64,000 nucleotides of DNA from Campylobacteraceae bacterium. Lineage in GTDB: Bacteria > Campylobacterota > Campylobacteria > Campylobacterales > Arcobacteraceae. The stretch covers positions 186,001 to 250,000 of the forward strand of contig JABSOM010000002.1 in the NCBI GenBank assembly GCA_013215945.1. The letters run 5' to 3'. Every line of letters starts with the position of its first letter. The stretch's first letter is position 1. A model generated the notes under the pieces. It was not told the origin of the DNA and made no database searches. It was given only the letters and a program-made list of their open reading frames with translations. The position numbers and the translations under genes are program-made. This document shows, one piece after another, positions 44,659 to 54,742 of this stretch.

Positions 44659-47600
44659 ATGTTTAACTTTAGGTTTTTGAATAATATTGTTATTAAATAT
44701 AAGTTGTTATTGTTGGTTTCTATTCCACTTGTTGGATTTTTGTTTTTTTCGGTATCTCAAGTGTATGATGCTTATAAAAATGTGAATATTATGCAAAAAA
44801 TTGAAGTTTTATCTACACTTAGCAAAAATATTTCTGCTGTACTTGAGCAACTTCAAGAAGAAAGAAGCGAGATGGGAATTATTTTAAGTAGAAAGGACCA
44901 AGAAGGAGAGGGGAAACTTCAAAAACAGATTCAAAAGAGTGATAAAAGTATTCATATCTTTAGAACATTTTCTAAAACAATTGATTATTCACATTATTCA
45001 TTAAAACTGAAACAAGATATTGAAGTTTCTTTCAAAGAAATAAAAAAACTTAATGTAATAAGAAATAAAATCACTGCTAAAGAAACAAACATAAAAAGTG
45101 TGATGAAGTCTTTTTCTAAAGTAAATGAAAGTTTATTAAATATTGTAGTACTAACAGCAAAAGAATCAAATAATATTAAAATATCTCAGGCATTAACCTC
45201 TTATTCAAGTTTTTTATATGCCAAAGAAAATGCTAGTATTGAAAAAATAATTGGAATGAATACTTTGATCAAAGATTCTTTTGCTAAAGGAATGCAAGGA
45301 GAGTTAAATAACATCATAGCTTCTCAAAAATCTTATACCTTAAACTTTTTACAATATGCAAGTCCTTCAACAAAAGATTTTTATAAAAAAATCTATCAAG
45401 GTCAGGCCATTAAAACACTTGAGGAAATAAGAACTGCTTTATTAGAATCAAAAGAGATAGGGGGCTTTAATATTAACTCCATTCATTGGTTTGATACAGT
45501 AACAAAAAAAATAGACATTCTAAAAGAGATTGAGAATGAGATTGCTTATGCTTTAAGAATTGAAGATATCAAACTCTTTGAAAGAGTTGAAGTTGCTACA
45601 AGAATAAGTGATTTATTACATGCCACACAAAAAGAGGTTGCTGCTACTTCTGGTTTTATTAGTAGTGCTGGAAAAAAATTCGCAAAAGAATTAAAAAATG
45701 AACGATACGGGACTGATTTTAGAATCAAAGAAGTAAAAAATGCCATTAAAGTAATTGACAAAAACCTATTAAGCAGTGAAATTAAAAAAGATTTAAAAAA
45801 TATATTTGATGCTTTATCTTCATTAAAAGAATTACGAGTGAATATTGATGCTTTAAAAATAAATCAAGCACAAACTGTAGCCTATTTTTCAGCAGTCAAC
45901 AAAAAAATGTTAAAAACGTTTTGGAGTATTTCTAATAATGCAACAACAGTTGATGAGAATAAGGATATTACGGCATTTTATAGTTTTTTACTTGCAAAAG
46001 AGAGAGCTGGAATTGAGAGATCAATTGGTGCGAATGCTTTTTCAAAAAATAAATTTACTGCCAGTGAAAAAGAGACATTAGTCAAATTAGTAACCGAACA
46101 AAACAGTTATATAAATATGTTTAAAAATAATGCGACGCAAGAGATTGTTGAGTTTTATGAAACAAGTATTAATGAAGGGGAGAATAAAACAAAAGTTTTT
46201 GATGAAGTTGAAAAATTAAGAAATATTGCATTAGAGGCAAATAGTATTGGTGGTTTTGGAATTGATATACAAATTTGGTTAAAAGAATTTGATATAAAAA
46301 TGAATAAACTGCGAAAAATAGATGCTTATATCTCAAACGATATCAAAAAAGATATCAATCAATTAACAGATAATTTTAATACTACATTATATGTAACCTT
46401 GTTTTTAGCAAGTGCGGGACTCTTACTGATATTTGCACTTAGCACTATTATTACAAATGGAATTATTAAATCCTTGCAAAACTTTAAAGAAGGATTAAAT
46501 TTCTTTTTTCAATATGCAGTTAGAGAAAAAGACTATTTAAAACCTATGGATGTAAATGGAAACGATGAGTTTGCACAAATGACAATAGAAATGAATAAAC
46601 AGATTATTAAAACAAAAGCTTTGATTGAACAAGATAAAAAAGTGGTTAAAGAAATTGATGATATTATGGGAAAAGTATCGAATGGTTTTTTCTGTTACAG
46701 AGTGAAAGAAAAAGGTGCCAGTAATGAAGTTGAGATGTTAAGACAAAACATTAATAAAATGTTCGAAAGCACCAAAGTAAAAATTGACAATATTAACAGT
46801 ATCTTAAATAATTTTGCTTCGAACAGATTTGATTTTGATTTAGATGCATCCAATAGAGATGGTTTATCTGGAGACATGGGATCTTTATATACTTCTTCAA
46901 AACTTCTTGGAAATAATATCTCTTCTTTAATGGCAATGATTGAAAATGCAGGAAGTGAATTGAAAAATTCTACAGAAGTTTTATCGATATCTTCAAAAAA
47001 ACTATCTACTTCATCCAATGAACAAGCTGCTTCCCTAGAAGAAACAGCGGCTTCAGTTGAAGAAATAACTCAAAATATTCATCATAACAATCAAAATGTT
47101 CATTCCATGGCTTGTTTGTCAGACGAGTTAGGCAGTTTATCTTTACATGGAAATGAACTGGCTATAAAAACGTCGCAATCAATGGAAGAAATAAGAAACA
47201 AAGTAAGTACCATAAGTGAAGCGATTAACGTAATTGATATGATTGCTTTTCAAACCAATATACTTTCTCTTAATGCAGCAGTAGAAGCGGCAACAGCAGG
47301 TGAGGCAGGTAAAGGTTTTGCAGTTGTAGCACAAGAAGTAAGAAATTTAGCTTCACGAAGTGCGGAAGCAGCTGTAGAGATTAAAGCGCTAGTAGAAGAT
47401 GCAAAAGTAAAATCAATTGAAGGTAAAAATATTTCTTCTGAAATGATTAAGGGTTATACTAAATTAAGCGAAAAGATTATACAAACCAAGAGCATGATTG
47501 ATGATGTATCTCTTGCTACCAAAGAACAAGAAGCGGGCATGACACAAATAAATGATGCAGTTAACTCTTTGGATAAAATGACACAACAAAACGCAGCAAC

Positions 47601-48078
47601 GGCATCAAAGATTGATGGACTTTCCCTCAATGTTTCAAATTTGTCTTTAAAACTTTTAAGTATAACGAGCACATCACATTTAAGTGAAAAAATAAAATCT
47701 CAAGTAGATGATATTGATTTGGTGAATGCTTTTTCAAAATATAAAAATGAGCATATCAATTTTAAAGATTTAAACTTTGCGAAATTAGACAGTTTTGAGA
47801 TGTGGAAGGTTGAAGATTGCCACTCTTGTAATATGGGAAAATGGATAAAGCAGTGTGATGTAAACAGTGAGAGATTTACAAATACTTCTCAATGGAAACA
47901 CTTAAAATCTTCTCATGAGAATCTTCATAGCAGAGTACAAGACTATATTAATGAAAATGCGAAAAAAGCACAAAACAGTGAATTAAAAACTATTTCAAAT
48001 AAAATAGAAGAAGCAACACTTGAAATGTTTGAAGGTTTAGATGAGATTTTAGAAGTAAATGGAAGTATGGTAGATTGA
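44659..48078 (+). CDS. Methyl-accepting chemotaxis protein with tandem NIT-like sensors and CZB domain
   Basis: 1139 aa, much longer than usual. TM1 about 12-32, then a large periplasmic part with two similar helical units (about 40-300 and 310-560). Each carries NIT-type marks: [14 protein letters not shown], and [13 protein letters not shown] in unit 1 against [13 protein letters not shown] in unit 2. TM2 is near 580-605, followed by a HAMP-like region and the MCP signalling hairpin ([18 protein letters not shown] near 870). The C-terminal CZB domain has [10 protein letters not shown] and [10 protein letters not shown] (His/Cys zinc site). NIT domains sense nitrate/nitrite; CZB senses zinc or hypochlorite. 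Ligand unproven. Confidence 0.9.
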   Translation: MFNFRFLNNIVIKYKLLLLVSIPLVGFLFFSVSQVYDAYKNVNIMQKIEVLSTLSKNISAVLEQLQEERSEMGIILSRKDQEGEGKLQKQIQKSDKSIHIFRTFSKTIDYSHYSLKLKQDIEVSFKEIKKLNVIRNKITAKETNIKSVMKSFSKVNESLLNIVVLTAKESNNIKISQALTSYSSFLYAKENASIEKIIGMNTLIKDSFAKGMQGELNNIIASQKSYTLNFLQYASPSTKDFYKKIYQGQAIKTLEEIRTALLESKEIGGFNINSIHWFDTVTKKIDILKEIENEIAYALRIEDIKLFERVEVATRISDLLHATQKEVAATSGFISSAGKKFAKELKNERYGTDFRIKEVKNAIKVIDKNLLSSEIKKDLKNIFDALSSLKELRVNIDALKINQAQTVAYFSAVNKKMLKTFWSISNNATTVDENKDITAFYSFLLAKERAGIERSIGANAFSKNKFTASEKETLVKLVTEQNSYINMFKNNATQEIVEFYETSINEGENKTKVFDEVEKLRNIALEANSIGGFGIDIQIWLKEFDIKMNKLRKIDAYISNDIKKDINQLTDNFNTTLYVTLFLASAGLLLIFALSTIITNGIIKSLQNFKEGLNFFFQYAVREKDYLKPMDVNGNDEFAQMTIEMNKQIIKTKALIEQDKKVVKEIDDIMGKVSNGFFCYRVKEKGASNEVEMLRQNINKMFESTKVKIDNINSILNNFASNRFDFDLDASNRDGLSGDMGSLYTSSKLLGNNISSLMAMIENAGSELKNSTEVLSISSKKLSTSSNEQAASLEETAASVEEITQNIHHNNQNVHSMACLSDELGSLSLHGNELAIKTSQSMEEIRNKVSTISEAINVIDMIAFQTNILSLNAAVEAATAGEAGKGFAVVAQEVRNLASRSAEAAVEIKALVEDAKVKSIEGKNISSEMIKGYTKLSEKIIQTKSMIDDVSLATKEQEAGMTQINDAVNSLDKMTQQNAATASKIDGLSLNVSNLSLKLLSITSTSHLSEKIKSQVDDIDLVNAFSKYKNEHINFKDLNFAKLDSFEMWKVEDCHSCNMGKWIKQCDVNSERFTNTSQWKHLKSSHENLHSRVQDYINENAKKAQNSELKTISNKIEEATLEMFEGLDEILEVNGSMVD

Positions 48079-48214
48079 TCATAGTTTAACATGTGGTAAT
48101 AAACATAATTAGATTTAAAGAATCTTGCAAAACAAGCTTCTTTATTTCATTTTAGGTGAAAGTATTTTATGAGACAGAAGCAGATATTCGAAGTTTTGTT
48201 AAGAGAAGTTCTTC

Positions 48215-48254
48215 ATCATACTAATGACTTAATCAGTTAAATAGGTATACTGTC
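48215..48254. repeat. REP-like palindrome copy 8
   Basis: Right arm GTATACTGTC (48245-48254) intact, centre GACTTAATCAGTTAAATAG, left arm decayed. Confidence 0.65.
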
Positions 48255-48318
48255 ACCTTTAATTAGAATAATGAAAAATAAAATAAAACGATGCCTGTAC
48301 CAATTTTTCTATATTTAT

Positions 48319-48340
48319 CGCTGAAGTCAAATGTTGGTGT
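48319..48340 (+). repeat. Relic of an attC right half
   Basis: TCGCTGAAGTCAAATGTTGG matches the right half of the short attC family (GTCGCTGAAGTCAAACGTTA) over 17 of 20 positions. The left half is gone. It stands before the MepB gene, the expected place for a cassette boundary, and is the only attC trace beyond 31.2 kb. Confidence 0.6.
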
Positions 48341-48395
48341 TTGCTTAGTTTTATCTTAATAGCCTACTCGTATTTAAATCAAAAAAGGTATTTCT

Positions 48396-48986
48396 TTGGT
48401 AAATAAAAATTATCGTGATGACTTGGAATCTTTATTAGTTAAAATGTTTGTTCCCTCAGGTTATCAAATAACAAAAAAAGTTGAGTTAGACCCTGTTCCT
48501 GAAAGCTCTAAGTATGAAGCATTAAGCTTTTCTCTAAATAATAGACGTATTGTTTATCGCAAAGGAAAAGTTACTTCACATAGACCTGGAGCTTTTTTGG
48601 CGCTTTGGAATCGCCCACTTTTAGAAGATGCTAATGGCAATAAACCTATACCATTAACAGCGAATGAACTCGATTATTTATTTATACAAGTGGAGAGTCA
48701 TTCTAATATTTTGGAAGAACTTGAATCCCAATACGGAATGTTTATTTTCCCCGTATCTGTTTTAATTGAAAAAGGTATTGTATCTTCTTCAAAAAGTAAA
48801 GGGAAAACAGGGTTTAGAGTATTTCCTCCTTGGAGCCAAGACAGAGGAATTGTTGGAACTAAGGTGTTTTCTGAATCGGGCAAAAAAACTCAGCGTTGGC
48901 AAATCCCATTTTTTCTAGAAATTGATGAAAATGGTTTAATAGATTCTTCTGAATTAAATAAACTGCTTAATCATAAAAGTATGTAA
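48396..48986 (+). CDS. MepB family protein
   Basis: 196 aa with a TTG start after AAAAAGG. ESSKYEALSFSLNNRRIVYRKGK, then PGAFLALWNRP and GKTGFRVFPPWS, match the MepB family, named from the Staphylococcus mepRAB multidrug locus, where MepB's function is unknown. No MepA exporter or MepR repressor is nearby. Single gene preceded by an attC relic. Confidence 0.82.
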   Translation: MVNKNYRDDLESLLVKMFVPSGYQITKKVELDPVPESSKYEALSFSLNNRRIVYRKGKVTSHRPGAFLALWNRPLLEDANGNKPIPLTANELDYLFIQVESHSNILEELESQYGMFIFPVSVLIEKGIVSSSKSKGKTGFRVFPPWSQDRGIVGTKVFSESGKKTQRWQIPFFLEIDENGLIDSSELNKLLNHKSM

Positions 48987-49054
48987 ATTAGTGCGCTGGG
49001 ATTGAATCTCTACTTTTAATTATGTTGAAATATGAAACTCTTGGAACTACCATC

Positions 49055-49095
49055 CTCTTATACTAAATGCGTAAGTGTTTAATAGATATACTGTC
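49055..49095. repeat. REP-like palindrome copy 9
   Basis: Decayed copy: left CTTATACTAAATG, right GATATACTGTC (49085-49095). Last copy seen in the window. Confidence 0.6.
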
Positions 49096-49103
49096 ACCAG
49101 AGC

Positions 49104-49183
49104 TTAAAATTACTTGATTTAGCAGGAGATGAAATTGATGCAGAAGCTACAAATGACACCATTGAAACGATTTTAAAATAATG
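49104..49183 (+). pseudogene. 3' tail of a lost gene
   Basis: Open frame LKLLDLAGDEIDAEATNDTI (plus ETILK, stop) with no start or ribosome site, joined abruptly to REP copy 9. Its TAA overlaps the ATG of the EamA gene (TAATG). It looks like the C-terminus of a gene once coupled to the transporter, now cut off by the repeat. Parent family not recognised. Confidence 0.4.
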
Positions 49184-50086
49184 TCATACCAAGCAATTAT
49201 GTTAGTTCTTTTTTCCTCCATTTTGCATGCAATATGGAATATGTATAGTAGTAAGTATAAAATCAATATTTCTATCTTTGTAATTGGCGGTTTTTTTTTA
49301 TGTAGTCTTTTATTATTGCCACTGCTTTATTTTTATGATTTAATTGTAAACATAAGCCTTGATATTTATATACTTATAATTTTTAGCAGTTTATTTCAAA
49401 CCTTGTATTTTTATACCTTAACCTTAGCGTACAAACATGGTGATTTGTCTATTGCTTATCCTTTATTCCGTTCTATTCCCATATTATTTATTTTGATATA
49501 TACGTATTTAAATAATAATATACATACAATATCAAATCAAGCAATCTTTGGCGGTTTTTTAATAATAATAGCTTCAATAATCTTACCTATGAAACATCTA
49601 AAAGATTTTAAGTTGAAAAACTATAGTAGTATTATGTTTCTATATATCATTTTTTGTGCCATTGGAATAGCTGGTTATTCTCTCCTTGATAGTAAAGGAA
49701 TGAAATTATTATACCAATTATTAAAAGATGAGGATACAACAATTCTGGCTTTTATTTATATCTATTTTCAAATGATATTTACAACTATTTTCTCTGCTTT
49801 TATTGTTTTATATCAAAAAGAAGAGAGAAAAGAATTTATTTTAGTATACAAAAATAAAAAGTTAATATCTTTTAATATCTTTTTTATGATGACTTTATCT
49901 TATGTTCTTATTCTTATTGCGATGTTATATGCTACAAATGTAAGTTATATAATTGCACTTAGACAAATAAGTATTCCCATTGCATTTTTTCTTGGTATCT
50001 TTTTATTAAAAGAAAAAGTATATAATATACGATATTTAGCTATTTTTATTTTAACTCTAGGTTTATTATTAAATGCATTATATTAG
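49181..50086 (+). CDS. EamA/DMT family transporter
   Basis: 301 aa with about ten transmembrane helices in two repeats. Marks: ILHAIWNMYSSKY near the N-terminus, YKHGDLSIAYPLFRSIPIL at about 85-103 and ALRQISIPIAFFLGIFLLKEK near 265 are typical EamA helices. Likely inner-membrane exporter of metabolites. Start overlaps the stop of the truncated upstream frame. Confidence 0.88.
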   Translation: MSYQAIMLVLFSSILHAIWNMYSSKYKINISIFVIGGFFLCSLLLLPLLYFYDLIVNISLDIYILIIFSSLFQTLYFYTLTLAYKHGDLSIAYPLFRSIPILFILIYTYLNNNIHTISNQAIFGGFLIIIASIILPMKHLKDFKLKNYSSIMFLYIIFCAIGIAGYSLLDSKGMKLLYQLLKDEDTTILAFIYIYFQMIFTTIFSAFIVLYQKEERKEFILVYKNKKLISFNIFFMMTLSYVLILIAMLYATNVSYIIALRQISIPIAFFLGIFLLKEKVYNIRYLAIFILTLGLLLNALY

Positions 50087-50191
50087 TTTTTTTTGTAGAA
50101 AAAAAGAAAAGTGTCAGGCCACAATTTCTTAATTTCTAAGTGGTTTTATTTAAGCTCATCTGTGTTTATTAATAGCTACTACTAATTAACC

Positions 50192-50995
50192 TTATTTTTT
50201 TTCGTCTTTAATAATTTGATAAGCTTGATTTATTTCTTGTGTTTTAGCAGTTGCTTCTTCCATATACGTGTCCCCTTTGTCTTGTGAACTTATGATATCT
50301 GGATGGTATTGTCTGATAAGTTTTCTGTATGTTTTTTTAACAGTAGCCATATCATCACTTTCTTTAAGACCTAAAATTTTATAAGCTTCTTGGGGACTCA
50401 TACTTTGCTGTTTGTTTTTTATCATATTTTCAAATTTATTTACAATATCATCATATTGTGAAGGTGTAATATCTAGCTCTTGAGTAATATCACGTAACAC
50501 TTTTTCTTCTTCTTTGCTAATACCATTATCAACAAATGCCAGTTGAATTAAAAAAGCTACAAACTGTTTACGTTTGTGCTTATTTCTTCCAAGTTCTTTG
50601 TTTAAGGCTTGAGCTATTTCTTTTGTATCCCCGTCTTTTTCTTTTTCTTCATTGAAAATTTCTTTCATAATATTTCTTGTTTTTTCTTTTTCATCAAAAA
50701 CTTTTGCTATATCATCAAACATTATTCCAATAAGTTGTGCTTCTAACTTTTGTACTGTTCCATCTGCTTTAGCAACTTTAGCAACAAGTGCAATAAAAAG
50801 CCCTAACTCACTTTTTTTGAAGAGTTCTTTTGAGCCGGACAACTTATTTAACTTTTTTCTAGCATTAAACTTCAATACTTTAAAACCTAGGTATAAAGCA
50901 ACAATAATTGAAAGTGTTATAAAAAAATTAACAATAAATGTGTAATAAAGTATTGTTAGAAGTATTGCTATAAATATCCATTTTTTTAATTTCAT
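50192..50995 (-). CDS. DjlA-like protein (TerB domain plus C-terminal J domain)
   Basis: 267 aa. N-terminal membrane segment (IFIAILLTILYYTFIVNFF and a second hydrophobic stretch, about 5-45), then a TerB-like domain (LVAKVAKADGTVQKLEAQLI near 75; VDNGISKEEEKVL near 155) and a C-terminal J domain with the HPD motif (RQYHPD). This is the DjlA order: membrane-anchored DnaK co-chaperone. Likely core rather than cassette gene. Confidence 0.88.
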   Translation of the reverse strand: MKLKKWIFIAILLTILYYTFIVNFFITLSIIVALYLGFKVLKFNARKKLNKLSGSKELFKKSELGLFIALVAKVAKADGTVQKLEAQLIGIMFDDIAKVFDEKEKTRNIMKEIFNEEKEKDGDTKEIAQALNKELGRNKHKRKQFVAFLIQLAFVDNGISKEEEKVLRDITQELDITPSQYDDIVNKFENMIKNKQQSMSPQEAYKILGLKESDDMATVKKTYRKLIRQYHPDIISSQDKGDTYMEEATAKTQEINQAYQIIKDEKK

Positions 50996-51267
50996 AGTTT
51001 ATCCATTTTTATTAGGTCTGATTAAGGCCCTTTATTTATATATGATGAAATTATATCTTCTTAATCTTATATTGTAAAATTGAAATAAAAAGAAGAGACA
51101 ATTTTTAACTATTTTATTAAAAAATTTGGTTTTTTAATGGGTTTTATTTTAAGCTTGCTGTGTATACAAGCTATAAAAAACCAAAGAAGCCTTTCTTTAA
51201 GAACAATAAATAAAGAACAAATCAAGTATCATACTTAAGCAAAGAAAAAAGAAATATGGAAAAATAA

Positions 51268-51981
51268 ATGAATGTAAAAGAAGTTATTCAAAAACTAAAA
51301 AAGCTTGCAGATACAAATAAGATTGAGCTAAAAGAAAAAAAATTTGGAATCATTTCAAATAATTCATTGGGAATTTATCATAAAGATTTAAAAGAATTAG
51401 CAAAAAAGATTGGGCAGAATAATCAATTAGCTTTAGACTTATTTGATACAGGGATATATGAAGCAAAAATTCTATGCAGTAAAATATATAATCCAAATGA
51501 TATCAGCGAAGAATTAATGGAAAAATGGGTGAAAACATTTGAAAACTGGGAAATTTGCGATTCTTTTTGTATGGGCTTTTTTGTCAAAAGTAAATATGCT
51601 TTGTTAAAACTTGAAGAGTGGTCAAAGAGTGAAAAAGAGTTTATTAAAAGAGCAAGTTTTACTATCATGGCATCTTATGGCTTTGCTAATAAAAATGATT
51701 CAAATGAAATATTTGAAAGGTTTTTAGAAATTATAGAAAGAGAAGTTAATGATGATAGAATTTATGTAAAAAAAGCAGTAAATTGGGCCTTGAGAAATAT
51801 TGGAAAAAGAAATACAGATTTAAATAAAAAAGCTGTTTTATGTGCGAATAGAATTTTACAAAATCAAAATAAAGCGGCGCAATGGATTGCAAAAAATGCT
51901 TTAAAAGAATTAGAACAAAAAAACCCAAAAATATTGGATTATCCAAGAGAATTTTATAGACCTAATAACATAAGAATTTAG
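51268..51981 (+). CDS. DNA alkylation repair protein (AlkD-like HEAT fold)
   Basis: 237 aa all-helical. GIYEAKILCSKIY, then KTFENWEICDSFCMGFF and VKKAVNWALRNIGKRN are the standard motifs of the DNA alkylation repair family (AlkD-like HEAT-repeat glycosylases, which remove alkylated bases). The catalytic Trp/Asp region (NWEICD) is kept. Weak ribosome site. Single gene. Confidence 0.88.
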   Translation: MNVKEVIQKLKKLADTNKIELKEKKFGIISNNSLGIYHKDLKELAKKIGQNNQLALDLFDTGIYEAKILCSKIYNPNDISEELMEKWVKTFENWEICDSFCMGFFVKSKYALLKLEEWSKSEKEFIKRASFTIMASYGFANKNDSNEIFERFLEIIEREVNDDRIYVKKAVNWALRNIGKRNTDLNKKAVLCANRILQNQNKAAQWIAKNALKELEQKNPKILDYPREFYRPNNIRI

Positions 51982-52042
51982 AATAATATTGTTTGTCTCT
52001 CATGAGTGCTGTTATCCTAAATTATAAAAAAAAGGAAAAAAA

Positions 52043-52657
52043 ATGATAAGTAATGAATTTATTCTCACATCTTTAATTGTTGTATTAATACCAGGAACGG
52101 GTGTAATTTATACAATATCAATGGGACTATTCCATGGATGGAAAGCTAGTATTTATGGAGCTATTGGATGTACTACTGGAATCATACCTCATTTACTCGC
52201 AACTATCTTAGGTTTAGCTACTCTTCTTCATATGAGTTCTATAGCATTTCAAATAGTAAAATTTATTGGAGTTGCCTATTTATTATATTTGGCATGGTCA
52301 ATGTGGAAAGATACTGGCACTTTGGCATTAGATGAAAAAGAAAATAAACTCAATGCTTGGAGTATAATCACAAAAGGATTTTTAATAAATATTTTAAATC
52401 CTAAATTATCACTATTTTTTCTAGCATTTTTACCACAATTTGTACCAATACAATCACAAACTCCAACATTAAATATGTTTATATTAAGTGGCATATTTAT
52501 GGGAATGACACTTTTTGTTTTTATACTATATGGATTATTTGCAAACAGTATGAGAATCCATATAATAAATTCTCCAAGAATTATAAAAAAAATACAGCAA
52601 ACATTTGCAGTTATTTTTGTAATACTTGGAGTAAAGTTAGCAATGTCTGAGCGATAA
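52043..52657 (+). CDS. LysE family translocator
   Basis: 204 aa, six transmembrane helices. IPGTGVIYTISMGLFHGWKASIYGA near residue 15 has PGTG in place of SPGP, and LINILNPKLSLFFLAFLPQFV is the second family motif. Probable amino-acid or small-metabolite exporter. AAAAAGGAAA ribosome site. Confidence 0.88.
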   Translation: MISNEFILTSLIVVLIPGTGVIYTISMGLFHGWKASIYGAIGCTTGIIPHLLATILGLATLLHMSSIAFQIVKFIGVAYLLYLAWSMWKDTGTLALDEKENKLNAWSIITKGFLINILNPKLSLFFLAFLPQFVPIQSQTPTLNMFILSGIFMGMTLFVFILYGLFANSMRIHIINSPRIIKKIQQTFAVIFVILGVKLAMSER

Positions 52658-52736
52658 AAACAACAACTCTAAAGAGTCAAGCGAGCTTATATTGTTTTTA
52701 GAATTTAAAATAATACCTTATGTGAAGGAGTACAAT

Positions 52737-52838
52737 ATGGTGGAAGCAATAAAGGTGAAAGTGATTTTTAAATACAGTTTAGTGAAGGTATTATATGAAG
52801 TTAATGTGCTGCAATATATGGGTAAATTAGATGTATGA
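52737..52838 (+). CDS. 33 aa leader ORF overlapping the GNAT gene
   Basis: MVEAIKVKVIFKYSLVKVLY and onwards, with ribosome site AAGGAG 7 nt before the ATG, ending TGA at 52836-52838, 8 nt inside the next gene. The downstream gene has only a weak ribosome site, so this could be a coupling leader. It could equally be the remnant of a longer gene. Confidence 0.35.
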   Translation: MVEAIKVKVIFKYSLVKVLYEVNVLQYMGKLDV

Positions 52839-53262
52839 AATTAGGTCAGCAACTCCGTTGGATTTTGAAGGAATAAATTTTGTGTCTGCGCATCTTGGTT
52901 ATAAAAATTTGTCCAATGATGAAAGCAAAAGAAAATTAGATCAATTGTTTAATTCCGAAACGGATTTTGTTTATGTTGCAGAATCAAAGGGAATAATAAT
53001 TGCTTGGTTACATTTATTTTTAGCTCGTCGTTTAGCTTCTAATGATTTTTTTGAAATAGGTGGATTAGTGGTAAATCCTAATCAACGTGGACAAGGTGTG
53101 GGTAAATCTTTAATTAATCATGTAATGAACAAACACCAAAGTAGTATAAGAGTGCGGTGTAATCAAAATCGTACAGAAGCGCACAAATTTTACGAAAAAA
53201 TTAGTTTTGAAAATAAAAAGGTTCAAAATGTATTTGAAAAACAATCACACACTAAAGAGTAA
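52831..53262 (+). CDS. GNAT family N-acetyltransferase
   Basis: 143 aa. Acetyl-CoA loop NPNQRGQGVGKSLINHVM near residue 88, then RVRCNQNRTEAHKFYEKISF, the classic terminal GNAT strand and helix. Closest in pattern to small stand-alone GNATs. Overlaps the 33 aa leader ORF. Confidence 0.9.
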   Translation: MYEIRSATPLDFEGINFVSAHLGYKNLSNDESKRKLDQLFNSETDFVYVAESKGIIIAWLHLFLARRLASNDFFEIGGLVVNPNQRGQGVGKSLINHVMNKHQSSIRVRCNQNRTEAHKFYEKISFENKKVQNVFEKQSHTKE

Positions 53263-53383
53263 TTTTTTTAAAAACTTAAATAATTTAGGATTTCTCTGAT
53301 TTATGAGTTTTTAGAAAGATTTATAATTAATATATTTAGTAAATTTTTGATATATTTAAATACTTTTTTAACTAAGGAAAAAA

Positions 53384-54007
53384 ATGAATATTGAATTTTG
53401 GTTATTATACGTTTCTGTCGTTTTTATTGCTTCAATTATTCCAGGACCTAGTATGTTATTGGCTTTAACTCATGGTATTGAATATGGATATAAAAAATCA
53501 ATTTTTACAGCATTAGGAAATACAACAGCATCTGTAATACAAGCTATTATTGCGGTATCTGGTCTTAGTATTATATTTGATGCATCTGGAATATTATTTG
53601 AAGTTATTAGGTATGCAGGAGCTGTTTATTTAATTTATTTGGGTCTTATGTTATTTAAAACAAAAAAAGAAAATGTTTTTGTTAAAGATATTATAAAAGG
53701 TAAAAACATTTCAAATTCAAAGATGTTTACGCAAGCTTTTTTAATTGGCATTGGAAATCCTAAAGCAATTATATTTTTTACTGCATTATTTCCACAGTTT
53801 TTATCAAGTGGAAATACTTCACAATATCAATTAATACTTCTAGTTGGTTCTTTAGGATTAATTGCTTTTTTATGCATGATGATATATTCAATAGCAGGAC
53901 ATAAAGCGAATGTTTTTTTTAGAACTTCTACCTTTGGTAAATATTTTAATCAAATAACAGGTGGAATATTTATTTCTCTTGGTTCTTTTGTTGCTTTAAA
54001 AGATTAA
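53384..54007 (+). CDS. LysE family translocator
   Basis: 207 aa, six transmembrane helices, with SIIPGPSMLLALTHGIEYGYKK and IGIGNPKAIIFFTALFPQF. Third LysE-type exporter in the accessory region; sequence clearly different from the other two, so not a recent duplication. AAGGAAA ribosome site. Confidence 0.9.
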   Translation: MNIEFWLLYVSVVFIASIIPGPSMLLALTHGIEYGYKKSIFTALGNTTASVIQAIIAVSGLSIIFDASGILFEVIRYAGAVYLIYLGLMLFKTKKENVFVKDIIKGKNISNSKMFTQAFLIGIGNPKAIIFFTALFPQFLSSGNTSQYQLILLVGSLGLIAFLCMMIYSIAGHKANVFFRTSTFGKYFNQITGGIFISLGSFVALKD

Positions 54008-54070
54008 TGTCAAAAAAATAACATTAATATTATGATTTTTTAAGAGCCTAACAAAATTATTAAAGCGGGT

Positions 54071-54286
54071 ATGTATAAATATACTAAACACCCAATATAC
54101 TTAGGTTTAGTTCTTGCAATATTTGGAATGGCTTTTATTTTCATGCTTCTTATCTGTCTTTTTAACTTGCTCTCATTTTTTGAAATAACAGATGTTTGTT
54201 ATATAAGATATTAAGAAATACAGTTAAAAAACAAATTTGCAAAAGAGTATATTAATTATTGTTTACAAGTAAGAAAATACTTATAA
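54071..54286 (+). pseudogene. Isoprenylcysteine carboxyl methyltransferase-like remnant
   Basis: MYKYTKHPIYLGLVLAIFGM matches the G-YxYxRHPxYxG motif of ICMT/PEMT-type membrane methyltransferases, and KFAKEYINYCLQVRKYL matches their terminal FGxEYxxYxxxV motif. An in-frame TAA (54212-54214) separates the halves and the N-terminal part is missing. A 5'-truncated, interrupted gene. The rest of the 54008-54742 gap is AT-rich with no further gene seen. Confidence 0.7.
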
Positions 54287-54742
54287 CTAAGTAAAAAATA
54301 AAAGCTTCTTTTTAATATTTGGAAAAGAATCAAGTAACAATTATTACTTGAATAAAATTTAGGAGAGAAGTAAAACTATATGAAGACTTATACTAAGAAA
54401 ATTCTTTAATTAAGCCTAAAACATCGAACCTTTCGTACTTTTAACTCTTAGAATAAACATTACTTCCAAAGTAAAAATACAACAAATTATAAATTCTTAG
54501 CACTTACATTTATTATAAGGGAATGTTTAAATAATATTTATTTGAAGATTCTTGTATTATTTTATTTTTATTATTATTACTATCTATAGTTATTTCTTAA
54601 ATTCTATTTAATATTATTTATGTAAAAATATACTATTAACAAGTCACATTCTTAATTATTATAATCATATATTTAATTATTTCATAAAAATATATTAATT
54701 ATTTTATAATATATTAAGCTATATTTAATAAAAGGAGAAAGA
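54287..54742. other. AT-rich region upstream of the CHASE3 MCP
   Basis: About 455 bp with no ORF or recognised repeat. It contains the MCP promoter and ribosome site AAAAGGAGAAAG directly before the ATG at 54743. Confidence 0.4.

Noticed and set aside
30000-49100. The repeats as a CRISPR array
   Set aside because: Copies are kilobases apart with genes between them and no regular spacers; no cas genes are present.
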